Assembly: GCF_029223885.1 (NCBI RefSeq)
Contig: NZ_CP119409.1
Location: forward strand, 2,072,001 to 2,136,000
DNA length: 64,000 bases
Direction: 5' to 3'
Source: Pararhizobium gei
Lineage (GTDB): Bacteria; Pseudomonadota; Alphaproteobacteria; Rhizobiales; Rhizobiaceae
The position numbers and the translations under genes are program-made. This document shows, in pieces, positions 57,280-64,000 of this stretch. How positions within the stretch are numbered: the stretch's first letter is position 1; each line of letters starts with the position of its first letter. The notes beneath the pieces are model-generated. The model was not told the DNA's origin, did not search any database, and was given only the letters and a program-made list of their open reading frames with translations.

Positions 57280-58311
57280 TTGACCGTGTGCCCGAAAGAT
57301 AATCATTTGTCCAATCCCGATTTGTCATCACCGCTGCAGGTCGGGCGGATTTCTTTTCGAAACCGCGTTGTGCTCGCGCCTATGTCCGGCGTCACGGATC
57401 TGCCGTTCCGGCAGCTTGCGTGGCGGTATGGCGCTGGCCTCGTTGTCACCGAGATGGTCGCGAGCCGCGAGCTTGTCGGCAACGCCGCGGAAAGCTGGGC
57501 GCGTCTTCGCAACTCCGGCATTCGGCCGCACATGGTCCAATTGGCCGGACGCGAGGCCCAGTGGATGGCGCAGGCGGCAAGAATCGCGGCCGATAACGGC
57601 GCGGATGTCATCGATATCAACATGGGCTGCCCCGCCAAGAAGGTGACAGGCGGCTATTCCGGGTCTGCGTTGATGCGCGACCCCGATCACGCGCTGTCCC
57701 TGATAGAGGCGACCGTCAAAGCCGTGGATATCCCCGTCACATTGAAGATGCGCCTCGGCTGGGACGAGACCTCTATCAACGCGCCGCTGATTGCCCGGCG
57801 GGCGCAGGAAGCGGGAGTTCAGCTGATAACGGTGCACGGCCGGACGCGGATGCAGTTCTACACGGGCAGGGCGGACTGGGATGCCATCCGCGCGGTGCGC
57901 GATGTCATCTCCGTGCCTCTCATTGCGAATGGCGATGTGGCAACGCGAGCCGACGCACTGGACATCCTGAACCGTTCCGGGGCGGATGCGGTGATGATTG
58001 GACGCTCCAGCCAGGGTCGGCCGTGGCATTCCGGGGTACTAGCGGGTGCGATCTGCCATCCTGAAGTGTCTGAAATCCAGGAGATCGTTGCGGAACACTA
58101 TGGCATGATGCTCGAATTTTACGGAGAAGCAGCCGGTTTGCGGCATGCGCGCAAACATATCGGCTGGTATCTCGACCGGTTTGCCGCGCATTTGCCGCCA
58201 GCGGAAAAGGCGGCGATTCTCACCTCCACCGATGCAGACAGCGTTCAGTCCCGAACCCGCGCAGCAATTGCGGCCGGAGCGGGTTTCGCAGAACAGAAGG
58301 ACGCGGCATGA
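57280..58311 (+). CDS. dusB: tRNA-dihydrouridine synthase DusB (NifR3)
   Basis: The protein is 343 residues from a TTG at 57280. Other candidates are GTG 57286 and TTG 57307, and the right one is not clear. This FMN enzyme reduces uridine in tRNA. Motifs are [36 protein letters not shown], the active-site Cys in that [16 protein letters not shown] and [10 protein letters not shown]. It is the first gene of the classic dusB-ntrBC order; ntrB starts inside its stop. Confidence 0.94.
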   Translation: MTVCPKDNHLSNPDLSSPLQVGRISFRNRVVLAPMSGVTDLPFRQLAWRYGAGLVVTEMVASRELVGNAAESWARLRNSGIRPHMVQLAGREAQWMAQAARIAADNGADVIDINMGCPAKKVTGGYSGSALMRDPDHALSLIEATVKAVDIPVTLKMRLGWDETSINAPLIARRAQEAGVQLITVHGRTRMQFYTGRADWDAIRAVRDVISVPLIANGDVATRADALDILNRSGADAVMIGRSSQGRPWHSGVLAGAICHPEVSEIQEIVAEHYGMMLEFYGEAAGLRHARKHIGWYLDRFAAHLPPAEKAAILTSTDADSVQSRTRAAIAAGAGFAEQKDAA

Positions 58312-59462
58312 CCGGCAAGAAACATGAGGATGCGGCAAAGCCAGGCGATAGCCTGCCGATGGCCGTGCTCAACGCGATCCAGAACCCGGTCATCCTCGTG
58401 AACGAAAAGGGGCTGGTCGTCTTCGCCAATTGGGAGGCCGAGGTTTTCTTCGGCGCCAGCGCCAATTATCTCTCACGCCATGACATCAGTGCCTTCATTC
58501 CGTTCGGAAGCCCGCTTCTGACGCTGATCGAGCAGGTGCGCGAGCGCCGGGCTGCCGTCAACGAATACAGGGTTGATCTCAGTTCGCCGCGGCTGGGCGC
58601 CGACAAACTTGTCGATCTTTATGTTGCGCCGGTCCTGTCGGAGCCGGGCTCTGTGGTGGTCGTCTTTCAGGAGCGGTCCATGGCCGACAAGATCGATCGC
58701 CAGTTGACCCACCGTGCAGCCGCACGATCCGTCACCGGGCTGGCTTCGATGCTGGCGCACGAAATCAAGAATCCGCTGTCAGGTATTCGCGGCGCCGCCC
58801 AGCTTCTCGAAACTTCCGTCAACGATGAGGACCGGGCGCTGACGCGGCTGATCTGCGACGAGACCGACCGGATCGTGTCGCTTGTCGATCGGATGGAAGT
58901 GTTTTCAGACGAGCGGCCCGTCGATCGCCATCCGGTCAACATCCATTCGGTTCTCGACCATGTGAAGGCCGTGGCGAAAGCCGGCTTTGCAAGAAAAATC
59001 CGGATTACCGAAAATTACGATCCGTCGCTGCCGCCGGTCTACGCCAATCGCGATCAGTTGATTCAGGTTTTTCTCAATCTTATCAAGAACGCGGCAGAGG
59101 CTGTGGCAGACAGACCGGAAGGCGAGATCATGCTGACAACAGCCTACCGGCCGGGAATTCGGCTATCGGTTGCAGGAACGCGCGAAAAGATATCGCTGCC
59201 GCTGGAATTCTGCGTTCACGACAACGGGCCGGGTGTTCCTGCCGATCTCGTGCCGCATCTCTTCGATCCCTTCATCACCACCAAGACGAACGGCTCGGGC
59301 CTTGGCCTTGCGCTCGTTGCCAAGATCATCGGCGGACATGGCGGTATTGTCGAATGCGACAGCCAGTCGAGCCGCACCACATTTCGCGTCCTGATGCCGG
59401 CTTCAAAAGGGCCGACAGCTGAAGACAGCGAACCCCTGACAGTAAAAGGACAATCCCGATGA
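58308..59462 (+). CDS. ntrB: Nitrogen sensor histidine kinase NtrB
   Basis: The 384-residue soluble kinase phosphorylates NtrC when nitrogen is low, under PII control. A PAS domain spans about 15-125. The H-box is [18 protein letters not shown] (His151), the N-box [16 protein letters not shown], and the catalytic domain has [10 protein letters not shown] and [16 protein letters not shown]. It overlaps dusB and ntrC by four nt (ATGA both sides). Confidence 0.96.
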   Translation: MTGKKHEDAAKPGDSLPMAVLNAIQNPVILVNEKGLVVFANWEAEVFFGASANYLSRHDISAFIPFGSPLLTLIEQVRERRAAVNEYRVDLSSPRLGADKLVDLYVAPVLSEPGSVVVVFQERSMADKIDRQLTHRAAARSVTGLASMLAHEIKNPLSGIRGAAQLLETSVNDEDRALTRLICDETDRIVSLVDRMEVFSDERPVDRHPVNIHSVLDHVKAVAKAGFARKIRITENYDPSLPPVYANRDQLIQVFLNLIKNAAEAVADRPEGEIMLTTAYRPGIRLSVAGTREKISLPLEFCVHDNGPGVPADLVPHLFDPFITTKTNGSGLGLALVAKIIGGHGGIVECDSQSSRTTFRVLMPASKGPTAEDSEPLTVKGQSR

Positions 59463-60910
59463 CTGGCGCCACCATTCTCGTCGCCGACGACGACGCTGCC
59501 ATCCGCACGGTGCTCAATCAGGCGCTCAGCCGCGCCGGATACGACGTGCGCATCACGTCTAACGCCGCCACCTTGTGGCGCTGGATTTCGGCTGGCGATG
59601 GTGATCTGGTGGTCACCGACGTCGTCATGCCGGACGAAAACGCGTTTGATCTCCTTCCGAGAATCAAGAAGGCGAGACCGGACCTGCCGGTTCTGGTTAT
59701 GAGCGCCCAGAACACCTTCATGACGGCGATCAAGGCATCGGAGAAGGGGGCTTACGACTATCTTCCCAAGCCTTTCGACCTGACGGAGCTCGTCGCCATC
59801 ATCGGCCGTGCGCTGGCCGAGCCGAAACGCAAGCCGGTGAAAGTCGAAGACGATACGCAGGACGGCATGCCGCTGGTCGGACGTTCCGCCGCCATGCAGG
59901 AGATATACCGTGTACTTGCCCGTCTGATGCAGACGGATCTTACCCTGATGATCACGGGCGAATCGGGCACGGGCAAGGAACTTGTCGCCAAAGCGCTGCA
60001 TGACTATGGCAAGCGCCGCAACGGTCCCTTCGTTGCCATCAATATGGCCGCCATCCCGCGTGATCTGATCGAATCGGAGCTTTTCGGACACGAAAAGGGA
60101 GCGTTCACCGGCGCGCAAAACCGATCAACCGGCAGGTTCGAGCAGGCCGAGGGGGGGACGCTTTTCCTCGACGAAATCGGCGACATGCCCATGGACGCGC
60201 AGACGCGCCTTCTGCGAGTCCTTCAGCAGGGAGAGTATACGACAGTCGGCGGACGGACGCCGATCCGGTCGGACGTGCGCATCGTCGCCGCCACCAACAA
60301 GGATCTGAAGCAGTCGATCAATCAGGGGCTCTTTCGCGAAGATCTTTATTATCGCCTGAACGTCGTGCCTTTGCGGCTTCCGCCGCTGCGCGACAGGGCC
60401 GAGGATATTCCAGATCTGGTGCGCCATTTCGTCCAGCAGGCCGAAAAGGAAGGGTTGGATGTCAAGCGCTTCGATCAGGAGGCGTTGGAACTGATGAAAG
60501 CGCATCCCTGGCCGGGCAATGTTCGGGAATTGGAAAATGTCGTCCGCCGCCTGACAGCGCTTTATCCTCAGGATGTGATAACACGGGAAATCATCGAAGC
60601 CGAACTGCGCGCCGACATTCCCGACAGCCCCATCGAAAAGGCCTCGAGCCGGTCCGGTTCGATGACGATTTCACAGGCTGTCGAGGAGAATATGCGGCAG
60701 TATTTCGCAGGCTTTGGCGATGGATTGCCCCCGTCCGGCCTTTACGATCGGGTGCTCGCGGAAATGGAGTATCCGCTCATTCTCGCGGCCCTCACGGCGA
60801 CCAGAGGCAACCAGATCAAGGCCGCCGACCTGCTGGGGTTGAACAGGAACACCCTGCGCAAGAAAATCCGGGAACTCGGAGTTTCGGTCTATCGCAGCGC
60901 GCGTGCTTGA
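59459..60910 (+). CDS. ntrC: Nitrogen response regulator NtrC
   Basis: This 483-residue sigma-54 activator has a receiver domain with Asp54 ([10 protein letters not shown]), a AAA+ domain with Walker A GESGTGKE (167-174), the sigma-54 contact GAFTGA (214-219) and Walker [15 protein letters not shown] Fis-type helix-turn-helix follows near the end ([21 protein letters not shown], in part). It switches on nitrogen-scavenging genes. Overlaps ntrB by four nt. A 177-nt gap with no gene follows before ntrY. Confidence 0.97.
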   Translation: MTGATILVADDDAAIRTVLNQALSRAGYDVRITSNAATLWRWISAGDGDLVVTDVVMPDENAFDLLPRIKKARPDLPVLVMSAQNTFMTAIKASEKGAYDYLPKPFDLTELVAIIGRALAEPKRKPVKVEDDTQDGMPLVGRSAAMQEIYRVLARLMQTDLTLMITGESGTGKELVAKALHDYGKRRNGPFVAINMAAIPRDLIESELFGHEKGAFTGAQNRSTGRFEQAEGGTLFLDEIGDMPMDAQTRLLRVLQQGEYTTVGGRTPIRSDVRIVAATNKDLKQSINQGLFREDLYYRLNVVPLRLPPLRDRAEDIPDLVRHFVQQAEKEGLDVKRFDQEALELMKAHPWPGNVRELENVVRRLTALYPQDVITREIIEAELRADIPDSPIEKASSRSGSMTISQAVEENMRQYFAGFGDGLPPSGLYDRVLAEMEYPLILAALTATRGNQIKAADLLGLNRNTLRKKIRELGVSVYRSARA

Positions 60911-61087
60911 GGCACAACGGCAGCCGTTGCATTTCCGCCACAATATGTTGCTTGAAAAGCACATTGGCCGAACACGATTCTTGCTGTGGGTTGCAGGCGG
61001 CAATGATCGCGAACCGATCCGCGAAGATCGTTGACTGGTCGTAAAGCGAAGTACCTGCACCGTCGAACGGTGACGGGCGGAGGATGA

Positions 61088-63361
61088 ATGTCTGAAGTGC
61101 TTGCGGTGCCGGTGCCGAACGATGAGATAGGGGCGGTCGTCCACGATCGCCGCGCATCCTTTGCTTTTCCCGGCCTTGTTCTTGCCATCGGCGCGCTGGG
61201 CTGCGCGATTGCTTCACTGCTCATTCTTCTCGGCCTGACGCCTATCCGTCCGGAAACCAACATCATCATCGGCTCCGCAGCGGTCAATGCGTTGTTTGTT
61301 GTTGGCCTGATGTTCCTTATTGGCCGTGAAATCCTGCGCCTGCTGCGGGCGCGCAGCCGCGGACGGGCTGCTGCGCGTTTGCACGTGCGGATCGTCGCCC
61401 TGTTTTCCATTGTCGCGATCACCCCTGCCATTCTCGTCGCGATTTTCGCCAGCATCACACTCGACGTCGGTCTCGACCGCTGGTTTTCGCTTAGGACTCA
61501 GTCGATTGTAAATTCCTCGCTTGAGGTCGCGCAGGCCTATGTCTTGGAAAATGCGAGCTATCTTCAGGGGCAGACCGTCTCCATGGCCAATGACCTGGAG
61601 CGCAACCGCCAGCTTTACAGTCTCGACAGGACCGGCTTCATCGATCTGATGACACGGCAGGCACGCGGTCGTGGCATGCTGGGCGCCTTTCTGATCCGTG
61701 CCAACGGGTCGCCTATTCTCCAGGCCAATATTCCAACGGACCGTCCCTTGCCGGCCATCCCGAGGGATGCGCTTTTGAACACCGCCTCCGGCCAGCCTAC
61801 GTTGATCCCGCCCGGAATCACCAATTTGGTCGGCGTGATCATCCCGGTCGATAATATCGACGGCGCCTATCTCTATACTGTTCGAAGCGTCGATCCGAAG
61901 GTCATGCGCTCGATGAGGCTGATGGAGGAAAACACGGCGGAGTACAGAAATCTCGAGTCCGGCCGCACATCCCTGCAATTGGCATTCGGCGTTCTTTATC
62001 TCGGTTTCGCGCTGATTGTCCTGCTCGCGGCCATCTGGACGGCGATTGCGGTCGCAGACCGGATCGTCCGCCCGATCCGGCTGCTGATCGGCGCCGCGGA
62101 CAGTGTGGCGGGCGGAAACCTCAATATTGCGGTGCCGGTGCATGCGGTGGATGGCGACGTCGGCAGCTTGTCGCGCACTTTCAACAAGATGATCACCGAG
62201 ATCAAGACGCAGCGCGACCAGATCATCGAGGCCAAGGATGAAATGGACGATCGGCGACGGTTCATTGAGGCTGTGCTGTCCGGCGTTACCGCAGCGGTCA
62301 TCGGCGTCGAGGACGAACGGCGCATTACCATCGCCAACTCCTCGACAGAGCATTTTTTGGCGCGCCCAATTCCTGAACTGATCGGAAAGAGGCTTGGCGA
62401 CGTCGCACCCGAGATCGACCATGTCCTGTCCGAGGCCGCCAGCCGGCACCGCAACGATTACCGCAAGCAAATCAACATTCTGCGCTCGGGTACGGAACGG
62501 ACCCTCAATGTGCAGGTGACGCGTGAGGAATCACACGACGTCAAGGAATCCTATGTCATCACCATCGACGACATTACAGATCTGGTGATTGCGCAAAGAT
62601 CGACGGCCTGGGCCGACGTCGCCCGGCGCATCGCCCACGAAATCAAGAACCCGCTGACTCCGATCCAACTGTCGGCCGAGCGACTGAAACGACGCTACGG
62701 CAAGCAGATTAACCAGGACGACCGTACCGTCTTTGATCAATGCACCGACACGATTGTCCGGCAGGTCGAAGATATCGGCCGCATGGTCGATGAATTCTCC
62801 GGTTTCGCGCGTATGCCGAAGCCTGCCAAGGAGCGGGGCGACCTCAGGGATATTCTGAAGGATGCCGTCTTCCTGCGCGAGATCGGCAACACGCATGTGG
62901 CTTTTGTCCGAGACTTTGGAGACGAGCCGCTCGAAGGCACGTTGGACAGCCGCATGCTGGGTCAGGCCTTCGGCAATATCATCAAGAACGCCGTTGAATC
63001 GATCGAATCGCTGCCGGCGGACGCCGTGCGCGGTGATCTCCGCGTTATGATCCGGGCCCGGTCCGACGAGACGACAGGCCAGTTCGTCATCGACATCGTC
63101 GACAACGGCAAAGGCCTTCCATCGGAGAATCGCCATCGGATTCTTGAGCCCTATATGACGATGCGGGAAAAAGGCACAGGTCTTGGTCTGGCGATCGTCA
63201 AAAAGATCATCGAGGACCATGGCGGGCAGCTGGAACTGCATGATGCGCCTGCGGACTTCGACAATGGCCATGGCGCCATGATTAAAATCATCTTGCCGCC
63301 AGCCGGACAGGGCGGCGGCAGCGAAGACAGGCAGAGTAAGGATATGTCCCATGGCGGCTGA
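61088..63361 (+). CDS. ntrY: Nitrogen-responsive sensor kinase NtrY
   Basis: The 757-residue membrane histidine kinase has four N-terminal helices with a periplasmic loop, then a HAMP domain (about 325-380) after the helix FGVLYLGFALIVLLAAIW, a PAS domain (about 390-500), the H-box [16 protein letters not shown] (His517) and a catalytic domain with NIIKNAVESIESLPAD, DNGKGLP and MREKGTGLGLAIVKK. It signals to NtrX. Its 3' end overlaps ntrX by 11 nt. Confidence 0.96.
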   Translation: MSEVLAVPVPNDEIGAVVHDRRASFAFPGLVLAIGALGCAIASLLILLGLTPIRPETNIIIGSAAVNALFVVGLMFLIGREILRLLRARSRGRAAARLHVRIVALFSIVAITPAILVAIFASITLDVGLDRWFSLRTQSIVNSSLEVAQAYVLENASYLQGQTVSMANDLERNRQLYSLDRTGFIDLMTRQARGRGMLGAFLIRANGSPILQANIPTDRPLPAIPRDALLNTASGQPTLIPPGITNLVGVIIPVDNIDGAYLYTVRSVDPKVMRSMRLMEENTAEYRNLESGRTSLQLAFGVLYLGFALIVLLAAIWTAIAVADRIVRPIRLLIGAADSVAGGNLNIAVPVHAVDGDVGSLSRTFNKMITEIKTQRDQIIEAKDEMDDRRRFIEAVLSGVTAAVIGVEDERRITIANSSTEHFLARPIPELIGKRLGDVAPEIDHVLSEAASRHRNDYRKQINILRSGTERTLNVQVTREESHDVKESYVITIDDITDLVIAQRSTAWADVARRIAHEIKNPLTPIQLSAERLKRRYGKQINQDDRTVFDQCTDTIVRQVEDIGRMVDEFSGFARMPKPAKERGDLRDILKDAVFLREIGNTHVAFVRDFGDEPLEGTLDSRMLGQAFGNIIKNAVESIESLPADAVRGDLRVMIRARSDETTGQFVIDIVDNGKGLPSENRHRILEPYMTMREKGTGLGLAIVKKIIEDHGGQLELHDAPADFDNGHGAMIKIILPPAGQGGGSEDRQSKDMSHGG

Positions 63362-64000
63362 AATTCTTGTGGTGGATGACGAAGAGGACATCCGCGAGAT
63401 CGTCTCCGGTATTTTGTCCGACGAGGGCCACGAAACCCGCACAGCGTTCGACAGCGACAGTGCGCTTCAGGCGATCAGCGACCGCCTGCCGCGCCTGGTC
63501 TTTCTCGACATCTGGATGCAGGGCAGCCGGTTGGATGGTCTGGCGCTGCTGGACGAGATCAAAAGCCGTTATCCGGACTTGCCGGTGGTAATGATTTCCG
63601 GACATGGCAACATCGAGACCGCTGTATCGGCCATCCGGCGCGGCGCCTATGATTTCATCGAAAAACCCTTCAAGGCCGATCGCCTGATCCTGATCGCCGA
63701 GAGGGCATTGGAGAACTCGAAGCTGAAGCGGGAGGTGTTCGAACTGAAGAAGCGGTCCGGCGACCCCGTCGAACTGATCGGAACCTCCGTCGCCGTCTCG
63801 CAATTGCGCCAGACTATCGAAAAGGTGGCCCCGACGAACAGCCGTATCATGATCCATGGTCCGTCGGGTTCCGGCAAGGAATTGGTGGCGCGGATGATCC
63901 ATCGCAAATCGACCCGGGTCGGCGGGCCTTTCGTTGCGCTGAATGCCGCGGCGATTACCCCGGACAGGATGGAGATCGCTTTGTTCGGCACGGAGGGAAC
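63351..64000 (+). CDS. ntrX: Nitrogen response regulator NtrX, 5' part (cut by window edge)
   Basis: About 216 residues are visible from ATG 63351, inside the ntrY stop region. Receiver domain with phospho-acceptor Asp53 (VFLDIWMQGSRLDG) and the output region IEKPFKADRLILIAERAL; the AAA+ start shows Walker A GPSGSGKELVAR. The stretch ALFGTEG follows where NtrC has [11 protein letters not shown], in line with NtrX proteins that lack the sigma-54 contact loop. The DNA-binding end is beyond the window. About half of the family length is present. Confidence 0.95.
   Translation, partial: MAAEILVVDDEEDIREIVSGILSDEGHETRTAFDSDSALQAISDRLPRLVFLDIWMQGSRLDGLALLDEIKSRYPDLPVVMISGHGNIETAVSAIRRGAYDFIEKPFKADRLILIAERALENSKLKREVFELKKRSGDPVELIGTSVAVSQLRQTIEKVAPTNSRIMIHGPSGSGKELVARMIHRKSTRVGGPFVALNAAAITPDRMEIALFGTEG

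Noticed and set aside
63351..64000. NtrX judged a broken sigma-54 activator because GAFTGA is absent
   Set aside because: NtrX proteins of this group are known to lack the GAFTGA loop, so its absence is normal here, and the gene is only cut by the window edge.

Overview
The window is a piece of chromosome from an alphaproteobacterium of the Rhizobiaceae (Agrobacterium / Rhizobium / Sinorhizobium type). This rests on high-GC coding sequence, the gene order eno - ftsB-like - pdhA - pdhB - pdhC - arylesterase - lpdA - lipA - coq10-like - cinA - ispDF - dusB - ntrB - ntrC - ntrY - ntrX, an E1-beta subunit that carries its own lipoyl domain, a fused IspDF, and rhizobial families such as DUF1489, DUF2336, BTLCP transglutaminase-like peptidases and a SPOR-tailed D,D-carboxypeptidase. 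No plasmid, phage, insertion-sequence or CRISPR structure was seen.

Layout. 1-7.6 kb: 5' part of lipB (cut by the window edge), tRNA-Leu(GAG) with promoter and terminator, a degenerate peptide-deformylase homologue, mgtE, a MerR regulator, two membrane proteins, L-serine dehydratase and a DUF1489 gene. 7.6-18.6 kb: envelope and signalling genes (carboxypeptidase, BTLCP, PilZ, PAS, rhomboid, CBS, patatin), then hisI, folE, a NifU/IscU-like protein and yidD. 18.7-28.3 kb: a lone trypsin-like protease gene set between yidD and thrS, then thrS, a three-module exported protein, a nitroreductase/flavin-reductase pair, a CitE-like protein, a DUF2336 protein and parE. 28.5-35.3 kb: an alpha/beta hydrolase followed by a five-gene cluster (HAD-UbiA fusion, DprE1-like oxidase, small multidrug-type transporter, extended SDR, class III aminotransferase) that looks like a lipid-linked pentose or amino-sugar pathway. 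35.6-44.7 kb: tpiA, secG, pyrG, a lytic transglycosylase, a LysR/SDR divergent pair, a VOC protein, kdsA and eno. 44.9-55.9 kb: pyruvate dehydrogenase complex, lipoate synthesis and associated small genes. 55.3-64.0 kb: cinA-like, ispDF, and the nitrogen-control operon dusB-ntrBC-ntrYX, with ntrX cut by the right edge.

How the genes work together. Eno, TpiA and the Pdh complex carry carbon from triose phosphate to acetyl-CoA; LipB and LipA provide the lipoyl groups that PdhB and PdhC need. The ntr genes sense nitrogen state and drive sigma-54 transcription. The 29.5-35.3 kb cluster is the best candidate for a less-described system: UbiA would load polyprenyl phosphate with phosphoribose, the fused HAD domain would dephosphorylate it, the DprE1-like enzyme would oxidise the sugar, and the other three genes could modify and flip the product. 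That pathway is inference.

No computation or database search was run. Family names come from motifs and remembered family sequences. Start codons were chosen from ribosome-binding sites and expected N-termini where noted.
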